DNA from: Naumovozyma dairenensis CBS 421
Taxonomy: Eukaryota; Ascomycota; Saccharomycetes; Saccharomycetales; Saccharomycetaceae
Length of the DNA stretch: 64,000 nucleotides
Direction: 5' to 3'
Assembly (NCBI RefSeq): GCF_000227115.2
Contig: NC_016488.1
Span: 310,001-374,000 of the forward strand
Shown here: positions 19,342 to 29,115 of the stretch, in pieces
Layout: every line of letters starts with the position of its first letter
Numbering within the stretch: the first letter of the stretch is position 1
Translations under genes and position numbers: made by a program
The notes under the pieces: model-generated
What the model saw: only the letters and a program-made list of their open reading frames with translations
The model's database searches: none
What the model was told of the DNA's origin: nothing

Positions 19342-20484
19342 TTAACAAGCTAGCTTCATACAGTCGAACAAAAATCTGATACCACCGCCAACGTTTGGGT
19401 CAAGAAGGAAGAGGTTGGGATTATTCAATGGTTTTTCCGGAATAATAATACGAGGTGAAATCTCGTCATTAATATATTCGAAAAGATCGTGGATGGAGTT
19501 GATATGAGCAGGTTTAGGTGGCCTTAGACTAGGAAAATTTTCGAGGGTTTCTGGAAACGTGGAGAAAACAAGAGGTAAAACAGTAATACCTTTCACATTC
19601 ATTGCTTCATGGAGTACTGAAGTTAAATAACTTTTTAGCGAAGTACCCGGAGAGGGATTGACATTCCCCAAAGCACGATACTTCTTTGTATTCTAAGCGG
19701 CAAAATCAATGTACTTGTACATGGCAATGAGGCATTCTGACCAATTGGGAAATGGTCGTAGAAATTTACTAATGGTAGTGATAGTAATTTGACCACAACA
19801 TAATCTCAAAAAGAGGGACCAATCGTTAAAACGAATTTGTTTGGCGATAATTTGAGCCTGGATCATCAATAATTGCTCTGTTACATCAATACGAGGACCA
19901 GTCTTGATCATCATTTCAGAAGTAATTTTTCCCATGTTGGCATCGGAGATATCTTTGTAAAACCATCGATACGAGGATTAGGAGCTAAAACGACTAGCTC
20001 AGGGATATTCGTTTTGATTTCTTCCAATTTCTTCATTTCGAGATTAACTGGCCGTTTTGATAGAACTGAGGTATTCTCCTCCATTTCCAGGTTTTTCGAC
20101 GTTTAGACGAAACTCATTGAGCTTCTGTTCAACAACGTCAATAATTTGTTGTTCTGTCAATTCGATTTTGCGAACACGTTCATCCAAAGCATTGACTGCG
20201 AGGTTAGCATTACCAGCCAAGGATTCCATCTTCTCAACATTCAACACCTTTTCAGAGCTTTTTTGAGATTGTTCGGCTAAACCACAAAAGTCTTCTTCTT
20301 CCTTCTTTTCTTCGGCAATTTCTTCCTTCTTCAAGTCAGCAAACAATAAGGATGCTTGTTCCAAAGTTTTAGCATGAGTAGCTAGAACTGAAAAGTGTGC
20401 ATCCAAACAGCTGTTAATGGCGTTTGTACTTTGTTCGAGCTTTTCAAGCTTCTTTAAGATAGTTTGTAACGTTGATTCGGACAT
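19342..20484 (-). pseudogene. Decayed coiled-coil ORF of unknown family, near tRNA-Ile
   Basis: One coding sequence of about 380 codons appears to be broken into pieces. It starts at an ATG (20484) and reads 146 codons of helical, charged coiled-coil (TILKKLEKLEQSTNAINS, later RVRKIELTEQQIIDVVEQKL). A frame change near an A-run at about 20092-20096 carries on with an alternative frame (NLEMKKLEEIKTNIPELVV), and another near a T-run at about 19961-19964 joins a second segment (19693-19935). That segment ends in one in-frame TAG at 19693-19695 and then continues in the same frame to 19342. Two shifts plus a stop indicate a true relic rather than one sequencing error. The N-terminal coiled coil followed by a helical domain, and the place upstream of a tRNA gene, are reminiscent of a retrotransposon Gag. 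I see no zinc knuckle, protease, reverse transcriptase or clear LTRs, so the family is unknown. Confidence 0.6.
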
Positions 20485-22136
20485 AAGAATAAAGTTTAAG
20501 TTAGTTTCTTGACAAAATAATTATTTTGTATTCTTTAAGTGGATATTACAATTACAATGTATCAATAGTAAGTAATTATAACTTAATAATACAAAATAAA
20601 CGTAAAAGATCTTTGGTTTCTTTACATAGAAGTCATTTAAGTGTTATTTAAAGTATATGAATTTTATAACGTGTTATTTTCTTACAACGATATTTGACAT
20701 GCAGCAATACTTCTTTGTATGGTTTCACACCTTGTGAACTGACGGCTGAAACAGAACAGAGCATTCGTTTGCACCTTCCACTTATTTTATACCACGTATG
20801 TACACTTGTTCGAAAAACACTTTTCTGACAAATTCCTGTTGAAGTTTAAGTTAACACAGCCGAGGACATCCAAACCTAAGAAAGTACCTTTTACAACTCC
20901 ACAAGTACTTGTTAAGAGCGAAGACCATACTTGTAATTAAATAGTTCCAGCTTTATAAAAGTATAAAAATAAAAGAAAATAAAAATTAGAAAAGGGAAAT
21001 TCGATTCTTCGAGTTATTTGTTTAGTTATATCTTATGTAGACAGTGAAGTTGAAACGTACAAAGTGTGACCTTGTACGTTTCAATTTGGTATGTCGAACG
21101 TGACATGGTTATGATTCGCAGATCATATCATGAAAGTCAGCGTGTTACTTCCTGGTAAACTTGACCGTGACTTCTCGGAAGCCAGTGTAACACACTTGAG
21201 ATCCAAAACCTTTTAGCGTATAATATCAATAGTAGCATTATCAGAAATACTGTTCGAGAAATACATGGGAAGAGTGCACGTCATCGTACGACCGTAAATG
21301 ATCTTGCTATTGAAACATAAGAGAATTTTCTTCCTTTGCTGAGAAATCAGTTAAAAGTTTTGTAACTTTACCCAGGCGATGTAACAACTACCTTCTTTAG
21401 CTCTTATAAGTTTGACATGTGTGATATACTATAAAAATATGCTCTATTTGTATATTCGATTATCTTTTCTTCATAGTAAACCTCTGTTTGAAGTTTTAGT
21501 AGGTTTGATGAATGAATACCACCACTTTTCATGCAGTTTGGTGGTCTAATTCTTCCCCTCTTCGACAGGTAGCGTATGTATGTCCGTCAAGATATATATC
21601 CTGTAGCACATTTCGCATCTTGACCCGTTCTCTAAAATACAATGGGTGTAGTATTGTCGTCGACGTTCCTTAAGAGCAATAATTGGAACCGCCCACCCCG
21701 TCCTAACGTTAACGTTAATCTATTGTTTTAAAACAGGGCATCAACTTAGCGCTCATACCTAGCTTCTCAGAGTTTTCTATTTAAGTGATGAATATTAGCG
21801 CCAATGAAATGTAAAATATATACAAGGAAACTGTTCAACATGAGGTGATAATACTGAACTTGATTTTGTCTTAACTTCTAACAAGTTTGAACCAGCATAG
21901 GACATCAGTTCTTTCTATAAGTGAATTTAACATGAGAAAAAGGATAAATGATTTAAGTAACGGGTATATAACTCTACTAGGAGAGAAGAACATTGAGTCG
22001 AATGACCTTTTTATTTCTGAAGTTTCAAAGTTGGAGTTGCTCGAGATACAGAGCCATCAAAATTGAAGTCCTTTATTGGTCCATTACCATATAATAAATA
22101 ACCTTCTCTGTACTGCAGTAGAGCGTATATTTTAAA
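20485..22136. other. 1.65-kb gene-free region with inverted repeats
   Basis: There is no credible ORF on either strand. It lies upstream of the decayed ORF and downstream of ARP10. It holds an 18-bp perfect palindrome at 20512-20529 (ACAAAATAATTATTTTGT), a perfect 13-bp inverted repeat around a 9-nt loop at 21050-21084, and a weaker stem with 7-bp outer arms GTGTTAC/GTAACAC at about 21140-21194. A double AACGTT lies near 21707-21718. Composition is less A/T-extreme than other spacers. It could be the remainder of a decayed mobile element, or contain an unrecognised RNA gene. Confidence 0.6.
21050..21084. repeat. Perfect 13-bp inverted repeat (hairpin)
   Basis: The arms TTGAAACGTACAA (21050-21062) and TTGTACGTTTCAA (21072-21084) are exact reverse complements, separated by AGTGTGACC. 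Each arm contains TGAAACG, one base from the Ste12 pheromone-response element TGAAACA, but there is no neighbouring start codon to make regulation obvious. Confidence 0.9.
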
Positions 22137-23015
22137 TTAATCCTTTATAATGCGCCCTTTGAACTTCAATTCGTACCAGTCAGGTATAGTGAAATTATCA
22201 CCGGTGATGTCGTTTTGACTTATTTGTAAATGTTCAAAACTTTTCTCATCCATGAACAAACTAAGAGAATATCTTGACCCATTATCCCATAAACTTGTGG
22301 AATTTAATACCTTACCATAGAGCGGTAATCGAGAAGTAGAGTCGAGATTAACTTTCTCTAGTTTTGTGTCTATACCGGTTATGAATAGGTTGGTGGTTAA
22401 TGGTTTGACGATATCTATCTGTAAACTCTTAACAAGCTCTTTTATAAGTATCACAATTGGAAGTTCGTCATCATCATAGTCGGGTTTCTTTAATGATTTC
22501 GGTGTCTTAAACAGATTTTGAACATGCATTTCCTCTACAGATTGATCGGTAACACCAAAATTATTGTCTTGAGAGAAGCAATTTAAAGCTCCCTTTGTAG
22601 TTCTAAGGTGTTCATCAATAATACGTAAGTCATATATGGGAACACATGTAATTTGATGGTAGTTAACCTCTACTACCAAAGCGTTACTTACATTATTACT
22701 AATACAATATAAAAGACATCGTGGTATAAACATCACTTTTGAACAGTTCATTTTTTGTAATAGTATCTTGCAATATCGCCTTTTCTCAGCAACTGAAAAG
22801 AGTGTATCTTCCCAAATGACTACATTAGTACCATCAGCTGATACATCTAAACCTTTCTGGAAACAGTTATCAAACAATTCATATATTTCAGAATCCGATT
22901 GTTCAAACAACAATTTGTGATCCTTCGGGAAATATTTTGCAGCTGGCTCACTTGAACCTGCAATACCGACTGTAATATTATTCCAATTGATGTCGAAGAT
23001 TATGATATTATTCAT
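22137..23015 (-). CDS. ARP10: Actin-related protein Arp10 (dynactin pointed-end type)
   Basis: Starting at the ATG at 23015 the protein has 292 residues, close to the 284 of S. cerevisiae Arp10; the frame stays open upstream but has no ATG there. The N-terminus MNNIIIFDINWNNITVGIAGSSEPAAKYFPK matches the first phosphate-binding strands of the actin fold, but the usual DxGSxxxKxG loop is degenerate. That fits an Arp that does not hydrolyse ATP. Arp10 caps the Arp1 filament of dynactin and works in spindle positioning (known for S. cerevisiae). It is divergent from TMS1, with the two ATGs 277 bp apart, as YDR106W/YDR105C are. Confidence 0.82.
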   Translation of the reverse strand: MNNIIIFDINWNNITVGIAGSSEPAAKYFPKDHKLLFEQSDSEIYELFDNCFQKGLDVSADGTNVVIWEDTLFSVAEKRRYCKILLQKMNCSKVMFIPRCLLYCISNNVSNALVVEVNYHQITCVPIYDLRIIDEHLRTTKGALNCFSQDNNFGVTDQSVEEMHVQNLFKTPKSLKKPDYDDDELPIVILIKELVKSLQIDIVKPLTTNLFITGIDTKLEKVNLDSTSRLPLYGKVLNSTSLWDNGSRYSLSLFMDEKSFEHLQISQNDITGDNFTIPDWYELKFKGRIIKD

Positions 23016-23291
23016 AACACTGGCATCTAGTAATTGCCTTTTGCATTGAAAGCACCTCTTTATTTTTTTTCGATCTCGACCTTGCAGGGGATTCAAGGGA
23101 GAAAGGCACTTCTTTCTTCACTGATTAATTTATGTGCGCAGATAAAATTCGAAAACGATAACTATACTAACTTCGCTAATATCGTCAAGGTTATAAGATC
23201 TTTAAAAAGATTCAACCAAAAAGATATAGCAAGATTAATACCTAAACCTATCAGGCTATCCAGAAATCAATATCATCTATCACAAACTATA

Positions 23292-24731
23292 ATGGGGGCC
23301 GTCATATCACTTCCAATTACCATGGGAAGCACATTCGTCGCATCATGTCTAGGAGGTTGTTGTTCTAATCTCGTCTCAAAATCAGTATCCTCACTTGGTT
23401 CCTCCTCTTTAGGGACGAGACTATTATACGCAGGCTGGTTACTCCTGAATTCCCTGATATCATGGATATCTATGTCAATTAATAAATCATTTTTATGGCC
23501 AGGGAAGACGTGTGCTGCCACAGGTGAATGTGGATTTTTCACTGTTCATAGATTAAATTTTGCCTTAGGTACCATGCATGTACTTCTGGCATTTATCTTA
23601 TTGGGAGTCAAATCTACTAGAGATGTACGTGCCACATTACAAAATTCATGGTGGTCTTTAAAGTTTATTGTATATTTGGTTTTAGTCGTGGTTTCATTTT
23701 TGATCCCTAATGAATTCTATATTGTGTTTTCTAAATGGGTATCTGTTCCTAGTGGTGTCATTTTCATCTTAGTGGGATTAATCCTTTTAGTCGATTTTGC
23801 TCATGAATGGGCAGAAACGTGTATATATCATGTGGAAATGGAAGATGAAGATTCTTCGTTTTGGCAGAAATTTCTAGTCATAGGGACATCTGCTATGTAT
23901 GCAGGTTCATTAATCATGACCGTTGTCATGTATATTTTATTTTGTAAATCCCAATGTAAGATGAATCAAACAGCTGTGACAATAAATCTTATTCTGACAT
24001 TACTTACGGTATTATTGTCTGTTAACCCGAAGATCCAAGAAGCTAATCCTAGAACTGGGTTGGCTCAAAGTAGTATGGTATCAGTGTATTGTACTTACTT
24101 GACAATGAGTGCAATGGCATCTGAGCCTGATGATAAAATGTGTAATCCATTGGTCAGATCAAGCGGTACACGTAAAATGAGTGTTGTTTTAGGATCGTTA
24201 TTTACATTTATTGCCATTGCATATACTACAACAAGAGCAGCAGCTAACACTGCATTCCAAGGTAGTTCCACTAATGGACCAATATACTTAAATGATGACT
24301 TAGAAAGTGAAGGATTGGAAAGTCAATCTAGAAATCAACTCCGATATGAAGCAATCAAACAAGCCGTTGAAGAAGGTTCTTTACCAGAGAGTGCTTTATA
24401 TGATACAGCATGGATTGGAACTGGATCTCTTTCAACACGTGGAGAAGAGACCCATGAAGGAACTGAATTGAATGATGATGAATTATCAGGAACAAAGTAT
24501 AATTATTCTTTGTTCCACATGATATTTTTCTTTGCAACACAATGGATTGCAATTTTATTGACTATAAATGTTACTCAAGACGATGTCGGTGATTTTATTC
24601 CTGTCGGGAGAACATATTTCTATTCTTGGGTGAAAATAATAAGTGCTTGGATCTGTTATGGACTGTATGGATGGACTATTGTCGCTCCGTTAATAATGCC
24701 AGACAGGTTTGATTACGAGGACTATTATTAG
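23292..24731 (+). CDS. TMS1: Serinc/TDE1-family membrane protein Tms1
   Basis: The start is the ATG at 23292, which gives the conserved family N-terminus MGAVISLPITMGSTFVASC and 479 residues (473 in S. cerevisiae). An open stretch upstream lacks an ATG and is not part of the gene. About ten hydrophobic segments run through the protein, with CGGCC-like cysteines near the N-terminus (LGGCCSNLVSK) and the conserved C-terminal run FFFATQWIAILLT ... YSWVKIISAWICYGLYGWTIVAPL. It probably lies in the vacuolar or endomembrane system. Serinc proteins were linked to serine-lipid synthesis and act as lipid scramblases in animals; the yeast role is poorly known. Synteny matches YDR105C. Confidence 0.93.
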   Translation: MGAVISLPITMGSTFVASCLGGCCSNLVSKSVSSLGSSSLGTRLLYAGWLLLNSLISWISMSINKSFLWPGKTCAATGECGFFTVHRLNFALGTMHVLLAFILLGVKSTRDVRATLQNSWWSLKFIVYLVLVVVSFLIPNEFYIVFSKWVSVPSGVIFILVGLILLVDFAHEWAETCIYHVEMEDEDSSFWQKFLVIGTSAMYAGSLIMTVVMYILFCKSQCKMNQTAVTINLILTLLTVLLSVNPKIQEANPRTGLAQSSMVSVYCTYLTMSAMASEPDDKMCNPLVRSSGTRKMSVVLGSLFTFIAIAYTTTRAAANTAFQGSSTNGPIYLNDDLESEGLESQSRNQLRYEAIKQAVEEGSLPESALYDTAWIGTGSLSTRGEETHEGTELNDDELSGTKYNYSLFHMIFFFATQWIAILLTINVTQDDVGDFIPVGRTYFYSWVKIISAWICYGLYGWTIVAPLIMPDRFDYEDYY

Positions 24732-25337
24732 TTTAGACATATAAAGTGACATCTTATATATTATTAAAGCCATTTCTTTATATATCGCCGAGATACATAG
24801 GTACTAAAGAAAGAGACTATACTGAGTTTAGATGAGAGATCAAAGGACCAGAAATGAGTTTCCGACTTTTGTTATTTTTAAATTTTTACTTTTGTACTTG
24901 TGTCATCCTTTCTAGTCATGTTCTATTAGTATAAGACATCAAATGAAATGTAAATAAAATAGACAACATTTTCTCCCATATTTTAATACTGTAACACAAA
25001 TTCATTTCCAGTTTAAGGGAAATTCGTGTCCTACAGAAAAGGATATATCCCTTCTCAAGTCCTCCACTCCTCTCATTTCTCCTCTTTTCGCCTAAAACAA
25101 AGATTCTATTTATAGTTTGAAGTTAAAACAATAGGGCCAAAAACTCCGAGGAATGTGATTTACACCAATTGACAAATGACAGCCGTTTTGTTTAGTATAT
25201 ATATATCCCTTTACACAAACAAACATATGAAGGAGTGACAAATATATATGACGCATTACGTTATGGAAAGGTATTGAAACAGATTTAAAAGTACAAACTC
25301 ATTATACTGGTACCACATTGAAGCAAGTAATTATGAA
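24732..25337. promoter_or_regulatory. TMS1 3' flank and SPO71 promoter
   Basis: A 606-bp A/T-rich spacer. A CACAAAT at 24995-25001 fits the CRCAAAW core of the middle-sporulation element bound by Ndt80, about 340 bp upstream of the SPO71 ATG; the flanking G of the full site is missing, so this is weak. No gene is seen. Confidence 0.4.
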
Positions 25338-28300
25338 ATGCCTTCAACCATAAAAGATATTATCGATATAATAACTGATGAGGAAAAATATATAAAACAT
25401 ATTTGCCCCAATACCAAAGAATATAAAACTTTCAAGATCCCAAGGCGATCATTTACTGCATTTAGGTTGTCGTATACATCAGCAGTGGAATTATCTCTTT
25501 GTTCCAAAGTTGTTCTTTTGGGAGGAGTTCCCAATAGATGGTATGTGGAACAAAAAAGTGGGTTTCGGAAGGCCTTTTCCAAGATTGCTCTTAGAAAACT
25601 GCGAAAAAGAACAGAACTCTTGGCAACTTATGGGTATAGAACCATCTATAATAAGAAACAATCAAGGCTTTTGAGAACTCTCCCTAAGGCATCATATAAG
25701 AGATTAAGAAATCAATATCCTTCACAAAGCATACCATCAAGAAGCCAAACTGCCAAACTAATTAGAAGCCCCAAAGGGGTCATAGGCAATAGGAGACTGG
25801 TTATTACAAATGATGGTATTCCTGAAATCATACAACAAAGGAATAAAAAGGCTCCAAATGATGTGGATGAACTGCAATGCCCGCGGCCGTCTAATTCTTT
25901 AACACCTATAGAGGATAGTTCATTTCGACATGATGAACCTAAACGAAAAACACTAGAGTCTAAATTTTATACATTCCCAAATATCAAGGCATCAGTTCAT
26001 CATTTTAAACCACAGAAAAGTGTTACTTTGCCGAGTAATTTTCAAAACGATGCCCTTTTACATTCGACTACGACTGCATGTACTCTCGAGTCTCCCAGGA
26101 ACAGCCTTCTCATTTCTCCAGTAAACTCAACTTCCAATAAAGCACAAAGATCTTCATGTTCAAGTTTGAGACCAGAACGATTATTACAGGAAAATAGGCT
26201 AGACGTGGCGCTACCAAATAATAAAGAATCAGTATCATATCAAAGTAATAAAGAATTAAAGAAAAAGTTGAAATATAATGGTCAAAATCACAAACCAAGG
26301 ACATCGAAATACAATCCAAGTCCCGTGTTCTACTTGGCACCCCCAACCATCTCTAACGGGCACGAAAATGCGAGCAAATATTATCATAGCGTAAAAAATT
26401 TGCCACCAAAGCCGTTAACTATTAAAGAAAATGAAAATCTTGTGTTTCGTGATGCTGGTGATGACAATAATACCCAAAACCATCGTTTGAAAGAAGAATT
26501 ACAGAAAGTCAACAGATGTGCAATTATGGAAAAAGTCCATAAAAATGTTAGAAATGTACTAGGATTAGAACAGTCTCTTAGTAACTATATTCTAAAGAAG
26601 AATAATTTTGGTCAGATCCTATATATGGAAAAAATGTTAGTCATGGTTAAAGCCGCTGTCTGCACCAAAGATCCTGTAACAAATTTCACAGAGAATGAAC
26701 CCGTCGATACAAGGGTATATGATAGATGGAAAGAATATATTGTGGTGGCTAGAGTAACTGGAAGAAGTGATGCACCACTTTTATTACAATTTTATCACTC
26801 TCGTAAGATCCCGAAGAAGTTAGAGGACAAATCAATGGATTCAAGTAATTTGCATGGAAGTTCCTTAGATTTTTATCTCAATAAGAAATGCCACGTTAAA
26901 TTCTATAGTACTCTGGATAGAACAATTTGTATCCAAAAACCGGATGATAAAATAACTAGCTCAGATGGACCAACAACAATAGCAGAGTATAAAGATGCAA
27001 CTCAATTGAAATTTTACATTTTGAGATGTCGTACTCTTCATTCTTCGGGGATTTGGTTCACATTTTTACGTGAATCGCTCAATTTAAGGAAAATACCTAA
27101 ATCCATGATTATAAAGGTTCCAGATGTAGGTGTATCTTTAAATATAGCACTTAAAAATGATTTATTGAATTATCTACACAATTTACAATTGAATGAAGAA
27201 GACGAATTAAAGATATTCTACCTGCCGAGAGGTTACAGGATACTTCAATTCCCATTTTTAAGGTATATTACAGCTTCAATTATAAATCAATTAAGGAAAG
27301 CACGCCTATATGACCAATTGAAAGAATGGGAAAAGGCTAACGTAGTACTTGGTTGTAATCTTCGACGTTATGATCGAATAGAATGGTGTTCCGGCCATGA
27401 ATCCAGTTTACTAAGAGGTCCTTGTGAATTAATGAGTTCACATTCATTAGAATACAGACCACTCATTCACTATCCAAGATCGACAACGACCTCAAATAAG
27501 GTGAAGCTAATAGAACCTTTACCAATAGAAGGCTTTCTTATCAGATACTCCAATAAATATGGACAAGAATGGTTAACTTTCGGTAAAATATATTTAAAAC
27601 CTTCTTATTTTTTCACAAGTGATAACTTATTATTTTCCATGTCATCGTTTAAATCCATGCCACCCTTACCTATCGAAGCATCATTTGATGAGTTAGAGAA
27701 CCCACATGATATCGAAAATGATGAAAAGATCTTGAACTCGTTACCAATGGTATATGAACAAAATCCTTACGCGTTAAATTTAGATAGCCATATATCTTGG
27801 CTAAATGATAATATGCCAAAAGAAACGTTCCAGACAAACGATCTATATTCTTTTAAATGTTTTAACAGAAGAGTTGCCCAAATATTAAAGGCTGAAAATA
27901 TTTTAGATATGACTAAAATACAAAAAGTCCAAAATGGGGCGGTTGAAGATTTGAAATATAATGAAGTAAAGTATTCATTATTAAAAGTAGCTAATTACAC
28001 GTTTTGGGAAAGGATTAGTGAATTGGAAGATACTGTACGCTCTACTATAATTATCACAACATCCAATAAAATGAAATTAAAATTATTAGCACCCTCCCCT
28101 CAAGTTGCTACTGAATGGGCTACCTCTTTAACAAATATGTCAATTTATTGGAAACAAAGACTTAAGCAGGATACGGAAAATATCTGGAATACGAAAATGA
28201 CAAATCTATCTAATCTGAGGATTGAAGAATTATTGGAATCAAATATATGTGAAGAAACACCTAAATGGGTTTCAGATAGAGCAACAGCAGATCCGACCAT

Positions 28301-28934
28301 ATTCAATATTAATAGTTTGTCTTTATTGAGACCCCTCATTCAAAAAGGTATCTTATACCAAAAACCTAAAAAGCATGCTGTATTTTCGAAATATTATATC
28401 GTTTTGATACCAGGATTCTTAATTCTATTCAATTGTTTCCATAGATCAACGACTGGCTTTGCAAAAAATGTGATAGATTATAATCATTATTTAACGATTC
28501 CAATAAGTGAATGTTATTTATATTCTGGTACAACAACTGAATTAGACTTACTACGAAGGGATCATACATTTGATATTATCAACCCTGGTAATCATGCCAT
28601 ACCAAGGGCTTATGATGATGGTTGGAAATCTACAGAAAATGAGTCTTCTCGTTGTTTCACGCTTTGGTTTGGGACCAAAAGGGCAATTGCCAAGTATTCG
28701 AAAATGCAAGAACATAAAGCTGAACATGCTGAAGAGAGTGTTACTGATTCCGATGGTGAATATGTAAAAAACAAAAACTATGAATCAAATCCTGGGACAT
28801 TGAGACTGGTTAATCGGTTAGGTGTAAGTGGGAGATCGATGGTCTTTATGGCTAGATCAAGACAGGAGAGAGATCTTTGGGTCGTTTCAATTTATAATGA
28901 ATTAGAAAGATTAAAAGAAAATGATTTAGAATGA
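25338..28934 (+). CDS. SPO71: Spo71, PH-domain protein of prospore membrane growth
   Basis: The 1198-residue protein (1245 in S. cerevisiae) opens from an ATG. The N-terminal 400 residues are basic and low in order (about 20-120 conserved, then a Ser/Pro/Asn-rich linker). The C-terminal half has two divergent PH-type regions: one around 720-950, which begins PIEGFLIRYSNKYGQEWLTFGKIYLKPSYFFTSDN, and one around 1010-1190, which begins IQKGILYQKPKKHAVFSKYYIVLIPGFLILF and ends in the helix RQERDLWVVSIYNELERL. In S. cerevisiae the PH domains take Spo71 to the prospore membrane, where it recruits Vps13 during sporulation. Position matches YDR104C. Confidence 0.88.
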   Translation: MPSTIKDIIDIITDEEKYIKHICPNTKEYKTFKIPRRSFTAFRLSYTSAVELSLCSKVVLLGGVPNRWYVEQKSGFRKAFSKIALRKLRKRTELLATYGYRTIYNKKQSRLLRTLPKASYKRLRNQYPSQSIPSRSQTAKLIRSPKGVIGNRRLVITNDGIPEIIQQRNKKAPNDVDELQCPRPSNSLTPIEDSSFRHDEPKRKTLESKFYTFPNIKASVHHFKPQKSVTLPSNFQNDALLHSTTTACTLESPRNSLLISPVNSTSNKAQRSSCSSLRPERLLQENRLDVALPNNKESVSYQSNKELKKKLKYNGQNHKPRTSKYNPSPVFYLAPPTISNGHENASKYYHSVKNLPPKPLTIKENENLVFRDAGDDNNTQNHRLKEELQKVNRCAIMEKVHKNVRNVLGLEQSLSNYILKKNNFGQILYMEKMLVMVKAAVCTKDPVTNFTENEPVDTRVYDRWKEYIVVARVTGRSDAPLLLQFYHSRKIPKKLEDKSMDSSNLHGSSLDFYLNKKCHVKFYSTLDRTICIQKPDDKITSSDGPTTIAEYKDATQLKFYILRCRTLHSSGIWFTFLRESLNLRKIPKSMIIKVPDVGVSLNIALKNDLLNYLHNLQLNEEDELKIFYLPRGYRILQFPFLRYITASIINQLRKARLYDQLKEWEKANVVLGCNLRRYDRIEWCSGHESSLLRGPCELMSSHSLEYRPLIHYPRSTTTSNKVKLIEPLPIEGFLIRYSNKYGQEWLTFGKIYLKPSYFFTSDNLLFSMSSFKSMPPLPIEASFDELENPHDIENDEKILNSLPMVYEQNPYALNLDSHISWLNDNMPKETFQTNDLYSFKCFNRRVAQILKAENILDMTKIQKVQNGAVEDLKYNEVKYSLLKVANYTFWERISELEDTVRSTIIITTSNKMKLKLLAPSPQVATEWATSLTNMSIYWKQRLKQDTENIWNTKMTNLSNLRIEELLESNICEETPKWVSDRATADPTIFNINSLSLLRPLIQKGILYQKPKKHAVFSKYYIVLIPGFLILFNCFHRSTTGFAKNVIDYNHYLTIPISECYLYSGTTTELDLLRRDHTFDIINPGNHAIPRAYDDGWKSTENESSRCFTLWFGTKRAIAKYSKMQEHKAEHAEESVTDSDGEYVKNKNYESNPGTLRLVNRLGVSGRSMVFMARSRQERDLWVVSIYNELERLKENDLE

Positions 28935-29115
28935 TAGACAATCAAAAGGTTAAGCGGCATTTTTGTACTATATAGACTCAATATTTTCAAAATAGAAAAT
29001 GAGACTTAAGAATAGAAAAAGAAACAGTCTCTATTGTCCATTTGTATAATATATCTATTTCTACACGCAATGCTTTATGTTTAATAGAAAAGTGAATAAC
29101 CATATAGACTTCAGC

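Noticed and set aside
23034..23291. N-terminal extension of TMS1 by 86 codons
   Set aside because: It has no ATG before 23292 and overlaps the ARP10 start; the conserved Serinc N-terminus begins at 23292.
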